Assembly: GCA_013397795.1 (NCBI GenBank)
Contig: VZTJ01003848.1
Span: 2,432,322 to 2,496,321 of the forward strand
Direction: 5' to 3'
Source of the DNA: Orthonyx spaldingii
Lineage: Eukaryota; Chordata; Aves; Passeriformes; Orthonychidae
Length of the DNA: 64,000 nt
The notes under the pieces were generated by a model. That model worked only from the letters and a program-made list of their open reading frames with translations, searched no databases and was not told where the DNA came from. The translations under genes were made by a program, and so were the position numbers. This document shows positions 35,622 to 47,021 of the stretch, piece after piece; the stretch's first letter is position 1, and each line of letters opens with the position of its first letter.

Positions 35622-37725
35622 AACCAATATTAATCTTCTGTTGAGTATAGCTGTCAGTTAGATTTTGTATATGAAACTGGTTTGTTTGCATTTTTAAGTT
35701 TGGGGGTTGGATAGGAATAACCTTGTCTAGGGAAAAGTCCTTAGCTATGTATTTGCATGGAGTTTCTTAGAAGAGCAGGGATAAAGCTGTGGTGTTACTT
35801 GCAGGTTGTGCAGAAAGCCCCTCTAAATCATTTATCTTTGAAGATGCCACATATGAAATGTGAAGGTGTTGGAAGCTACCCAGGAAAACACAGCATAGAA
35901 GATAAAGAGAGAATATAAAGCCTTTCACTGGAGGCTGCTGGCTTTTAATGTCTTTGTGCATGGGAGAGAACTCATTTGAAAATTCCACTCAAAGGATGAG
36001 TGTCAGCAGCAAGGGAAGGGGACATTCAAGGGGCCACTGGAGATAAACTGTCACACACATCCCCTTTCCCAGTCTGAGGTTACTGTTCCAGGTTATGATG
36101 GAAGAAATCATGGTGGGAGAGAATTCTGCTTTTGCTGTGTGGCATGTGAAGAGAGGGCTTTCCTTTGCAAAGTTGCTTTTCTGGGTCCCATCTCATGTTT
36201 TTTAAGTTCTGTGTTTAATACCATCTTCATGTGAAGAAATCTCCTGTTGCTTAATAGCTTCAGGCTGGTTTTTGAACACTGACTTTCCACTTACACACTG
36301 GATTTAAATGTGTTGCATCCGATTAAGAAATGGTGAGCACTTTATTGGCAGGGCAGCCTCTTTGCACGCCAAATGGCTGTAGAGGGTGGCAGATACTGTA
36401 GTTGAGAACTGTGTAATAGGAGCAAAGTCTTGTCACACTGGTGGAGCTCTGACATCTGGGGAGGTCTGGATTAACACTGTGTGGTATGGAGCTGACTCCA
36501 GCAGGGAAGCTTAGCTTCCTCCTAGTCTTTGCCCTGACTTGCAGTGCTGCTGCAGCAAAGCTGGGGGGCCCACACAGGACTGGGGGATGGTTTTCATATG
36601 TGTTTGTTAACTTCACTGCACAGTCAGCTACCTGAAAGGAAAAGATAATTAAAGAAAATAAATAGGGTGGGTAGGGAGTGGAGGAGACCTTTGGTTTCTC
36701 AGTGGCACTAGAATTGACAATTTTCATATTGTTTAGGCCTTGTCAAAAAAGTTTTGTTCTGCCTTTGTTTTATATTGAATCCTGTGTGCTTGGTTAGCTT
36801 CTTTTCAAATTAAAAAAAAAAACTCTCCATACATGGATTGAAAGCTTTATCTGTTTATCTCCTCATTAAAAAGACTGTCTATGAAATGTGCTGACAGGGC
36901 TTTTACTGTCTTGCTTTCTATTCTCATCACATTTTCCACTGAAAGCCTCCCCTCTGCTATTTCTAGTTCCATAGTAAATGGGGCTTTCTGATGGCAGAGG
37001 CTCTGGATGCTGTTCCTGGCTCCTCACAGCCATGTCCATTGCTGTGTGTGGGAAACTGCAAACGTGCAATTCAGGCTGCAAGGAGATGGGTTTGGTGCAC
37101 AGGTTTGATCCCCCGAAAGGCACTTCTAACAGCCTGGGGGTTCCAGTATCAAAGAAGATGGGAAGCACATCACAGGTCATCTTCCAGTTGCATGTTTAAG
37201 CAGGAGGCCACATTTTGAAAACTGTGTGTGGAGTGAGCTGCCGAGGCTGGTGCGAGAGAGCCTCAGTGGAAGCTGAGCTTCCCAGGAGATGGTGTCAAGA
37301 CTTCTGGAGCCACTTCAAGAAATTGCTGGAAAATTTGCTTGGGAGGAAAGAAAGTAGGTACAGCAAGCATTATACCATTTGAATCACTTGGAGATTTCTA
37401 GTGGCCAAGTCTCCTTGCAGCCAGAGCAAGTTCTGGTTACAGAAGAAATTGTGAAGAATAACTTTTGGTATAAGCTGTGTTTTTACTAATGTAATTGAAA
37501 TTCTCCCAACAACAAGTGATAAAAATGGTGATTATTATCCCAGAAGTGATAATGTAAGATCTGGTCTTGAGACACTGGACCAGTGGTCTCCAGCCTTTGC
37601 TCATCTCCACCACTGATATTGGTCATCCATCACTGTTTGCTCTCCTTTACATATAACTTCTGTTGCACCTGAGCACTTTTGGAGAGCTTGGTGGTTTGTT
37701 AATGACCATGTCATGCAATTAAACA

Positions 37726-37745
37726 ATATATACATTTGTATATAT
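37726..37745. repeat. AT-rich inverted repeat, 9-bp arms
   Basis: ATATATACA and its exact complement TGTATATAT are separated by TT. Likely low-complexity in origin; it could extrude as a small cruciform. Confidence 0.8.
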
Positions 37746-38180
37746 GTCTCTATACCTGAGAGTCTATTATGTTTCCTTTTGCAGATCAAGAAGTTACTAG
37801 GTAAAACCAAGTAATAGACTTGTGTGTTTCATTCCTGTGCAGCGACATCCCTTGTTCTCCACTGTGACAAAAGAAGTTAAAAGAATAAAAGGAAAAAACT
37901 TTTCATTGTAATAAACAGAATTGGTGCAAAAGATGCATTACAATGTTCCTGTGCCAAGTCCTGCAAAAGATATAGTCGCCTGTGGGGTGAAAGCACAGCC
38001 ATGGATGAGCAGAGTAAACACTTTGTTCTGGTTTTTGCACTGCTTTCGCCTGCTCATCCCTTGTAAAAAAAAAATCCTGTGCAGCAACATGAACTTTGTC
38101 AGTCTAATATGTAGAGCAGGCTGCTGCAGGCTCAATTAATTCACTCCTCTGATTTTTTTCATAGTATTTTTTTTTCCCAG

Positions 38181-38210
38181 GAGGCTGTAGTGACTTCCAA
38201 ACCCTCACGG
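38181..38210 (+). other. Candidate 30-nt microexon
   Basis: A long pyrimidine tract ending TTTTTTTTTCCCAG precedes position 38181, and the donor CGG|GTGAGT starts at 38211. The 30 nt are ten codons; the phase-0 frame is open and reads EAVVTSKPSR, a second phase is open, and the third contains a stop. Two UGC triplets (38122-38127) lie about 55 bases upstream, a feature reported for neuronal microexons activated by SRRM4. No flanking exon of a host gene is visible, so the host gene is unknown. This is the best splice-site pair seen on the plus strand, yet pseudo-exons of this kind are expected by chance. Confidence 0.22.
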
Positions 38211-41200
38211 GTGAGTGGTGTTTATGGCTTGTTGACTTTGATTGAAGTGAAGTGCAGAGTGCTGTTCACAATGAGAGTGAGTTTACATGTGAAAGTCTTC
38301 ACTGGATATCTTTTCAGGTGGATGGCCTGGGCTGCTGGGTACCCACAGCTTCACTAGCATCCATCTTGCCCAAAGCAAATGAAATTTTGGGTGCTGGGTG
38401 CAGGAGACTGAGCCTGCCTGGAGTTAAAGTGAGCCCTGGGAGGCAAAAGCAAGGAGCTGGCTGTGGAAGCAGAGGGGAAAGCAAAGTATGGCAGCCCAGT
38501 GTGCGGGTTTGAGCCATGTGTGCTGTGAACACACTGAGGAAAAGTTGGCAGCTGCCTCTCTTTCCCTTCACCCATCAATGCAATCCCTTGTGCCTCCTCT
38601 GGGCAAGCAGGAGGAGCAGCTCCCCAGTGCTCTCTGCCAGTGCACACACCTGTAATTCAAACACCGTGTCTGTGACAGCCCCGTGTGCCTGGTGCCGTCT
38701 GACACTCGAGTGTCGTGTGGGAAGGAGCTGTGGATGAGGAACAGAGCCAGGAGCAGAGCTGGGGGGGACTTGCTGTGGAGCCCTCACTGGCTTGCTCACA
38801 AACATGCAGGAAGGGGCAAAGCATGGGGCAGTGTGGCATCTTTGATGGGAGAAAGAGTGGGAAGCCACCAGTTTCTGTCCATTTGTCTGCTTTAGAAACT
38901 CTACCCCTTAAATGTGCTTCATCCACATCCATGCCAGTGGATCTGCATCGTTTTTGTAGTCAAGAGGATTGTGTTATTTTGTTTGTTTTCTTTGGGGTTT
39001 TTTTTGCAATAAAAAGTGATTAAAGAACAGGCTGTGCTAGACCAACTGGCTGCTTCATTTTTTAGTTAACAGATTAGATTTTGTCTAAAGCATTGTCTCT
39101 CTTTCCCCAGCAGTAAAGCAGCATGATGCCTGCTTTATGGTACCCTTTTTTTAAGCTTCTGGCTTCTGACATAGGTGACTGTGGGATATTCTAATGAATC
39201 TGAAGTTATTAAAAAAAAAAAAAAAAAAAGGAAATCTATTACATTTCAGGGATGTTTGGGCTTCACGCTTCAATAGTGCTAATTAGATATGTGACCCATT
39301 TTCATTCTGCTTTAGCTCCTGGGGATGGTGGAGCCTCATTATAAATAGGAGAGAGAATGCCCATGTTCCTTACTCTAAATAGCTTCTTCAAAACATGCCC
39401 AAAGGGCTTTAGGGTGTTTTCTGTGTGGACTCTGGTTATGTTTTCTTTTTCTTTAAGTGAGGAAGTGGGACAAGGGGAGATTTCTCTCTCCAGAAATAAA
39501 TAATTGAACATTTTCTTTCATTTGGAAAACCTAGTGGCAAATCAAGGTCCTTCAGAATTCTGTTTGCCTTGTTTTTATTGACAAGGGAATAAACTCAAAT
39601 TTTTTTTTTAAGAATAAAAATGCTTTTAATGTTGCAGTAGCTTCCCATTGACTGGTATTTTTAGCTCACAGAATCTGTGCAACTCCTGTCTTCATGGCAT
39701 GCACTGAGTGGCTGGCTGGATGCTGACGAAAGGTAGCAGTCATAAGAGGTACTTGTTGAGAAACATCCTGACAAAGTGCATGATGTGATGCAACACTGAG
39801 GCTGGAAGGAGCAAACAGCCCATTCCAGATTCTGCCCTTGGAAAGCCCTCGTGTTCTGGGCTCTTTCTGGCAGAACTCAGTTGTTTCCAGAAAATCTGTA
39901 GTAAACAAACAGACGCCCCCAAGGACTGAAAAGGCTGAACTCGCTTTGGAGTGAACCCTGGGTGACACCTGGGGATAAGTATAAGTGTATTAAAAATAAT
40001 ATAAATGAATAAAAGATAACAGAGCGTTGCCAGGCAACTGTCAAAGGAGCTGTTGCTGCTGCATCTCTGGGTTTTGCTGAAATGACCTCTTTTATTTTGA
40101 GCATCTTGCCTGCCTGTGGATGAAATGGTTGTTCTGAACTTTGCTGGTACACCTCATGGGCAGCAGCTGAGCTTGTGAGTGCTGCTCTATTTACTGTTAC
40201 ACTGCTGATGTCCCTGTGCTATCAATTAAAACAAAAAAAGAATATATATAATTCAAGAAATTAGGGTAAAGCTGAGTTGGACTCAGCTCTCAGCAGTACA
40301 GCACTCATTTATGACTGAATAAGTACATGTCGGGTTAATCTGAAAGCAGGCATAGGAAAGAACTCTTCTGTCACTTCACTTTTAATGACTACACTAAACA
40401 AAATGGTAAGCTGGGTTTTACCTCTGAATTTACTGGTGTGAGGACTTGTCCATAAACTGTAACTTGGAGGCTTATTGTTCAAATGGAATCTACTAAAGAA
40501 GCAGGCTGTGGCAGAGGAATTTGAGGCAGACTGGTACAACACTAGGATGGTTTTCTGGGCATTTTGCTGGGATCCTCTGAGAGGTCCTTTGGTGCAGAGG
40601 AACACGGAGCTGCGCTCTGCAGCTTCTTCCTTTGCATGATAGTTTGATGTGTGTGCGGCAGATGATGAAGTTAACCTTTTCTGTTTGCAGAGGAGGAGGG
40701 AAATAACCTTTTCAAAAGCTGTGTTTATCAGTATAAACATAACTTTTTACATTGTAAACATGAGCAGCACGATGAGATTTTGAGTGGCTGCTTTATTGCT
40801 TGTATCGCATTCTCATTTGGAGTGTGTTAGGTGCTGTCATCTGTCTCCACCATGAGAAAACTGCTGTCTGAAAATGCCCAGTGAACAACAGGATGAGAAA
40901 AATCACTCCTGCATGCAGTCTGAGATGGAATCTTAGTTATTTAAGCCCACATTTAGCTTAATTCACTGTAGATATGCAGGACTACACAGAGTGAGTTAAA
41001 GGTTAATGCATTTACGAGACTTTGAAGATCAGAAGAAAACTTGATTTAATTTGGAATTTGCGTTACTTTATGTGATACCTCACTGCTAAGTATTTCTCAG
41101 AAGATGCTGGTGGCATGTTGCATGGCTGTTTGCTCTGGTCATGGGTAATTTTGCAGTTTTTAATCACAAATCTACTTCCACATTTTTCCTCATCTTCACC

Positions 41201-41653
41201 ACTTGTTTTTCTTAATTCTGCAGTTTTCATTTTTCTCCTGAGTATCTTATTTTCAGACATTTTAACTCGGTTGGCTCACTGAAGACTTTGAAAAGATAAA
41301 GAACCTGTTGCTGAAAATGCATTGTGAAGATTTTCCCTGCACTGAAACATTGAATAGAAGCTGAGTACTGCCAGGGCAGAGCCTTCAGCCTCGGTGAAGT
41401 AACAGCCAACTGTGTCCTGTTAATGAATGCTGTACTGCACTGATGTGCTGTGCTGTTGATAAGCAAAGCTTTTCCTTGCAAAAAAAAGTGGTCATGAGAT
41501 GATGATTTGGCTGAATGTTTTGAGTGCATATACCCACGCTCAGCTCACTCCTCAGGAAAGCATCTGAGATAGTGGCACTATGGTGGAGGTTGTCCTGCCT
41601 GCTTCTCCCAGAGGAATGCGGCTCTGTGCCGGGCCCTACGTGCCACGGTGGTG
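38211..41653. other. Non-coding unique sequence, no gene recognised
   Basis: Somewhat GC-richer at 38.3-38.9 kb, where all frames tend to be open on both strands, which is typical of stop-poor DNA and not of a gene. A pure 19-base A run lies at 39211-39229. No repeat family was recognised. Confidence 0.65.
39211..39229. repeat. Poly-A homopolymer, 19 bases
   Basis: Nineteen uninterrupted A. No retrocopy body is recognisable on its 5' side, so it is treated as a simple repeat. Confidence 0.9.
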
Positions 41654-41683
41654 TTTTGCATTCCACTGGAGATAGCGCCCAGG
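41654..41683 (+). repeat. Copy A of an unclassified 30-bp repeated block
   Basis: This block, with core GCATTCCACTGGAGATAGCG, is 28/30 identical to the reverse complement of 43812-43841. The two differences are T/C at 41673 and C/A at 41679. Alignment ends abruptly on both sides; the flanks are unrelated. In the local open frame it encodes part of LHSTGDSAQ, as does copy B in a minus-strand frame. The identity of the block is unknown: it could be a remnant of a dispersed repeat or a long regulatory motif. Confidence 0.8.
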
Positions 41684-41866
41684 ACTTTCTCTTGAGAAGA
41701 AAACCAGAAAACACCTGTTACTGTTGGCAGCTGGTGCCTCAGCAGCAAATGGACAGACAGACGGACCAGGGCTCCCACGTTCCTGCCTACCGAATGCATA
41801 GGCTTGTAGAGCCCTGCTTGGCAGTAAACAAATGTTGTCTTAAAGAAAAAATGAGTGATTTTTTTT

Positions 41867-41887
41867 GAGTCTAAACGGATTAGACTC
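41867..41887. repeat. Perfect inverted repeat, 8-bp arms
   Basis: GAGTCTAA and TTAGACTC flank the loop ACGGA. It would form a small hairpin. A T run precedes it on the plus strand. No gene end lies nearby. Confidence 0.8.
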
Positions 41888-41946
41888 GCTGTGGATGTGT
41901 TGTCTAGGAATTTTCAAGGAAGCTGATGGACATATCCCGGAGGTGC

Positions 41947-41969
41947 TTTTTTTTTTGGTTTTTTTTTTT
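41947..41969. repeat. Interrupted poly-T tract
   Basis: T10-GG-T11, a simple homopolymer. Confidence 0.9.
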
Positions 41970-41986
41970 CCTTTAAATTAACTTAC

Positions 41987-42046
41987 CAACTAAATATGTT
42001 GAAATAGTGAATGTATAATTGATTGAAGCTTTCTTCTTTGGTGGGG
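41987..42046 (-). other. Candidate 60-nt cassette exon on the minus strand
   Basis: On the minus strand a very good acceptor (TTTCCTTATCTGCTTGTACTTCAG in the plus-strand complement at 42047-42070) is followed after 60 nt by TTG|GTAAGT (plus 41981-41986). Sixty nt keeps the reading phase. One open phase gives PPKKKASINYTFTISTYLV; a second phase is also open. No homology is recognised and no neighbouring exon is seen. It would imply a host gene on the minus strand, in conflict with the plus-strand candidates, which shows that at least some of these are false. Confidence 0.2.
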
Positions 42047-42261
42047 CTGAAGTACAAGCAGATAAGGAAAGGATTTTTATGAAATTATAGATAAGTATGC
42101 AGAATTTTGCTCTAAAGATCACAAGGCCCAGATATATTCTCAGGCATAAAGACAAGTTACCAAAAAAAAAAAAAATTATTCATGTTTAGTGTTCCAAAAT
42201 AGTATTTCAGTCTGGATGAAACAATTACCAAATCTCCTGGATTGGATCAGACAGTAAATAC

Positions 42262-42271
42262 CTATAAATAG
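42262..42271. promoter_or_regulatory. MEF2-type motif CTATAAATAG
   Basis: An exact fit to the MEF2 consensus YTAWWWWTAR. Such sites occur by chance at this base composition, so it is a motif match only. Confidence 0.25.
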
Positions 42272-43811
42272 CATGTTCTCCTGCAACCACTGCATTTGAC
42301 AACCAGGCATGCAGGGAAGGGATGCAGAATTTAAAGCATCTGAACCAGATTTTGTTGTCCCACTGGTTAAAAAAGAGCTCAGGGACCACAGCAAACACCT
42401 GGAGAAGCTAGTGGTGCATGTTAACAAGTGTTTGTGTTTGAAGACTTGGTGTTGTTACAGAAGAAGCATTTGAAGGGGTTGATCTGTAGAAGATGCTTTG
42501 TTCCGCTGTCTGGCTAGATGGCCGGGTGCATTCCCGGCATGGGGATCATGATGTGCCCATAATTGCAGTTAAATGAACATGGCTGGCTCTCAGGCAAATG
42601 AAACCTAATTTGTCACAGCTGTCAGAATGATCATGTCATGTTTGTTGCCTTCAGGAGCAGTTTTAGGCTGCAAATCCTGTTAAGGTCACAGCTTTTTCTT
42701 GTTAAATATTGCACAGCATGTTTGCTGACCCTAGTATTTATCTTGGTGGGTTTTTTTAAAGGCAAACACACCAATTTTGTCTCTTACATAAGCTGGGGTT
42801 GAACTTCTGTGAACCCTAGTCATGTGGGCTAGAGCTTGTTAATTTGGTGGACTTCAAGGATTTGAGCATAGCAGTAATTTGAGGGTTTGCATAGAGCAGT
42901 TAAGAGATTTGCTCCTGGATTCATGTGATCACGATTTTGGAAATCATGCTTCAAATTAGGTTTTAAAGAGCAGCCCTCCCAGGCTGGATTGAACACATAG
43001 TTACACTGTACATCAGCAGCTGCAGACAAAAGCAGCACAGCAGCTTTGAATTTTGCATTTGTGCCAGCAGGAAATACAGTAGAATAAATGTAAGACTTTA
43101 TTCTTAATATCTCAGAAAAACACAGTAAAGTGTAGGCTTCTTGAAATCCCCCTTAGTCATAATTTCAGTATTTTTTTGCTTTTGTTTCTAGATTAACAGA
43201 TTGGGTCTAAATTGAATAGAGCAAGTCCTGTTTTGTAAAACAAACAAATGCTAATTTTTGGATGTCAAGCCTGAGGGAGGAGAGAGCTTTACTGCTCTAT
43301 TCTTCTGCTAAAAAAATGGAAACAAGGTTTCGTATAATTATTTGGATCCCTAAAATACCTGAGGCTGATTCTCCTTCCTCTGTGCTGGTGGCTGTAGTAG
43401 AACGTCAGAGGGAGGAGAGGTGAAGGATCTGTGCCTGTAGATTGTTAGAGTGCCAGGCTGGAAAATGTCAGTGGTGTTTATGGAACTACCCAGGAGTGGG
43501 AAGAGCTGAGCTTTTAGCGGAGAGGTCGTGCAGAGACACATTGCTCTTGATGCAGCACTGGCTGCCCCTTGTCTTGGTCACTGCTGAGTCTTGAGGACAT
43601 GGCTACACGTCCCCTCGGGCTGCAGCTGCCCCAGCCTGTCGGGGAGGACATTAGGGCACAGCTGTCTGCATCTGCCATCAGCTGGTGTCCCACAGGGATG
43701 GCTGCAGGGCCATCCTTCTCCTCCTCCACCCCTGTACCCGTGTAGCAGTGCCCAGCCCTGGGCTTCCCATCTCCACAGCTATTCTGGGGCTGGGGAGGGA
43801 GAGCAAAGCTG
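42272..43811. other. Non-coding unique sequence, no gene recognised
   Basis: No recognisable coding frame apart from the stop-poor GC-richer part beginning near 43.5 kb, where a 160-codon minus-strand frame (43514-43996) overlaps several open plus-strand frames. No known repeat was seen. Confidence 0.65.
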
Positions 43812-43841
43812 CCTGTGCGCTGTCTCCAGTGGAATGCAAAA
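43812..43841 (-). repeat. Copy B of an unclassified 30-bp repeated block
   Basis: Read on the minus strand it matches 41654-41683 at 28 of 30 positions, with the shared core GCATTCCACTGGAGA and AGCGC. The orientation is inverted relative to copy A and the spacing is 2.1 kb. It lies inside the GC-richer stop-poor stretch; the minus-strand frame encodes LLHSTGDSAQ here. Flanks do not align with those of copy A. Confidence 0.8.
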
Positions 43842-46800
43842 GAAGCAGTGCAGCGTGCAAGGGAGGGAGTAGGAAAGCAACTGCTGACCCTGAAAAGCTC
43901 CTTCTGCTCTTGAAATGAGTCTGCCTTCTTCCAGGCTTTCTGCCTGTCCTCCCCTCCTGTGGCAGGAGTGCCACGGCTCACAGGGCTTTCTCTCATTGCT
44001 GAGGAGCCTCAAACTGGCTCTGCTGCTGCCTTTACATTGTTGTATTTATCATATACTTGGAAATGTAGGGATGCAGTGTACCAGAAGAAGACTAAATGAG
44101 GGAAGATGGAGCAGAATTGGTAAAAATAATCTCACAGAGCTGCCTTTTTAATGAAGTTTTGGGCACATCTAGCTGCTGGATCACCAGCAGACGATGAACA
44201 GCCAGACTTTATTAGCATATATTTTATCTCCAGTTCCTTTTGCAAAATATGGATTGGCATTCAAGTATCCATCCCTGCCATGGCAAGAAACTGCAGTCCC
44301 TAATGCTCAGTGCTTTAAAAAGAAAAAAGCTTCAATCTTCTGTAATAGTTACATGACAGTTTAACAGTTGATGAAAAAAAACCAAAAAGTTATGCATCTG
44401 CTTTTGTAGATTGTGAGGACATGGCATTGCAGATAAACATTGTAAGCTTTAGCTTAATGATTTATTGAAGCTCATTTTTTCATTTTATTGTAGCTTTCAG
44501 TCTCTTACTATGCAGCTGTCTGGTTTCCCTAGAGAACAGAAGACTAACTCAGAGATATAAATCTCTGTTAATGATTTTAAATAGCTATCTATCTGTATAT
44601 AATACAAATTTTTTTTTCTTTTGCCCCAGGCATTCAGTCATGGGATTAGGAGAGGATAATCAATAATCCTGAATGCACAGCAGAGCCACTGTTGGTGATG
44701 AGGGCTCAGAGCTGCTGCAAAATCCCGTCACCACCTTCCAACCTCTCGCTATGAGGCCTCTCCCTGTTGAGCATGAGATTTCTGGCAGAAATGGTCCCTC
44801 CAAGACCTGCAGCCTGCACTGTGTGCCAGAGGAGATCACTGTTTTCCGAGACAGCTCATGTGAGCTGGTCACCTTAAGTCTCTTCTACAACAAGAGAAAT
44901 AAAGGAAGAGCTGTGCCATAGCTTGTTGGGAACACTGTGGGGTTCCGTTAGGTTTTGTTTGTCCTCGGCAAATGAAGGTTCAGTGAGGTTTGTACAAATA
45001 GAAGAACCTGTTGTGAAATAAGAGATACCGTAGGCAAACGTACTGAGGAACATGCAGTGAATGTGAACAGACCCCTGGGCATTAGCCAGGACATTCCTCA
45101 CCTCCTGTAGTTTGTGTCTGAACCAGCCCTGGAGGAACCCTTTTCACGATAGAAAAAATATGTCGACCTTGGAACTAATGTTTCCATCTGTTTGTTTCCC
45201 CAGTGATCCCAGGCAAATTCCCACAACTGGGGTGCAGGACCAGCACATACCGGGTGTATTTAAAAGGACAGGATTATTATTACTTAATATCTTTTGTTTT
45301 ATTTACGTTAATGATGTATCAGGAAATTAGTGATTTAAGAGATGATGTGTGGCTGCAGGGCCATCTAGCTGTACTTTAACTGGGAGCACTCTGGTTGTGA
45401 CTGAATATTGCTTCACCTTCAAAGCTCTCCAAAGGCTTGTGCAAATAAATTTGTTTACTATGCTTTTTGCACTGGAGGCATGCTCCCAGCAAAGAAGCCA
45501 GCACCAAGGTTAGTGTTAGATGAAAGTGTCTGCTTGTGAACTGAAGGTGTTGATATTTTAGGTCAGATGTGGTAGTGTTGCTTCAAACAAGCAATACAGA
45601 AGCTTGTGGAGCACAGCAGACAAGCTTGTGCTACTGCCTGTATTTAGTCTTGAAAGCCAGGTTGTACAAAAGGATGTGGGGCAGTGGTTATGGGACCTCC
45701 TTAGAAGGTCAGTGTCCCCTGTGCTGAATATACTGAGCACCAGAGGGCTCATACGTGCTCTGTGATGTAAGATATGAAAATCTTTTGTAGCCTCAAGAGG
45801 AGAGATGATCCTGCCATGTAGAGGAGTCTGGTTGTGATGGCAGATGTGTAGTCATTTTATGTGGAAAACAGGAGGAAAAACAGACCTGCCACTGGCGGCT
45901 TTGTGCTCTGAAGGCTCTTCTTTTTCCCTCTTTCACTTCCCCCTTTGCTGCATTCTGTTTCCTTTGGTCATTTACCAAATGGTGGTAACAGTCCTGCCCT
46001 TCATGGCATCACCTCTGTGGGCTTCTTTCATGGCCCTTTTGGCACACCTGCAAACAGGACTGCCTGGAACAGCTGATGTTCCCCTCCAAGGTGCCTTGTC
46101 CAGCAGCGTTTGCAGCATGGCTCTAAAAGCAACACCAGCATCCATTTCTGTAATGCCTTGATTTTTCAGGGTTCGGATCACAGGTTCCAAATAAAAAGGA
46201 GTTTTTGGAGGTAAAATTACTTGCTCTTAGTGTTCCCATGATCACTGACTGACTCACATGTCTAATGTGCGTTCTGAGCCTACTGATTGTAGTACGGCAG
46301 TCCCAGCCTGGCGAATTGCTTGGCAACCCTGTGTCTGCTCACCAGCTTGTAGACACTGCGGGACTTCTCCATCTTTTTCCACCAGTTTTTGGCTTAACAC
46401 AAGTGAATTGGGAAGAGCTAGAAGTAAACCACTGCGGATGAAACTCTACATGATATGTTACTATGCTAAGTGAACTTTTATCATTGATTTAAAGGCATAC
46501 ACAGATAGCAAATAGGGCACCGTTAGGATTCATGGTGCTGTTACAGTGTGAGAACTAATAAATCTCCTTATGTGTGCCTTGTACTTAGTTCATGTACTTA
46601 TTCTGACCACTGGGATTTATTCTTAGGCCTGCTTTTTTTTCAGGAATTGCTGTTCCTTCATCAAATGTGAGCAGACTGTCTGCTGTGTCAGACTTGCTTG
46701 TCTCGACCAGGCACAGATGGAGGTGGGAAATGTCTCGGAAAATGAGAGAGAGGGCGGAGTGAGGTTGGAAGTTGGAAAGGGCTGGATCTGATCTCCTTTA

Positions 46801-47004
46801 ACTTGTGGTGTCATTTCTCTCCTTGAACCACTTTTTACTTTCTGATTTAATGCCCATTTGCCATTTTCAGAAAGTCAGTAAATATCCCTGGCAAGAAGAC
46901 CTGTCCACTTCCTAGCTGATCTGTCCATGACTCTGTATTTAACTCTTCTGTGAACCCGCTTGTGTTTTACATATTGAAGTCTAAGGAATATGAATACTTA
47001 AGCT

Positions 47005-47021
47005 ATTTACATAATGTAAAT
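47005..47021. promoter_or_regulatory. Symmetrical POU/forkhead-like motif
   Basis: ATTTACATAATGTAAAT is a perfect inverted repeat around a central A. Each arm is one base from the POU octamer ATTTGCAT, and TATTTAC on the left edge fits a forkhead core. It lies in an AT-rich stretch with a further ATTAAT. Binding is an inference. Confidence 0.3.

Larger units (their letters stand above)
29238..38180. other. Non-coding unique sequence, no gene recognised
   Basis: The open frames (up to 144 codons at 30715-31149) overlap open frames on the opposite strand and show no domain. The stretch carries a GT/GA microsatellite, a tandem duplication at 31.87 kb, a PAR-bZIP palindrome at 31.70 kb, AT-rich palindromes at 32.93 and 37.73 kb, and a C tract at 35.6 kb. 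Confidence 0.7.

Noticed and set aside
36036..36047. CCACTGGAGATA as a possible third copy of the 30-bp block
   Set aside because: Only 12 bases match and neither side extends, which is within reach of chance.
37208..37360. GC-richer stretch with AGCTGCCGAGGCTGG tested as a CR1 piece
   Set aside because: Block order does not follow the CR1 3' UTR and no terminal ATTCTRTG signature is present.
43812..43841. 30-bp block considered as a REST/NRSE or CTCF site because of ACAGCGC
   Set aside because: The left half-site of REST (TTCAGCACC) is missing and the CTCF core GGGGGC is absent.
43514..43996. 160-codon minus-strand open frame, the longest in the window
   Set aside because: The stretch is GC-richer and stop-poor, and several plus-strand frames are open across the same bases. 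The peptide is low in structure, has no known motif, and has no splice or promoter context.
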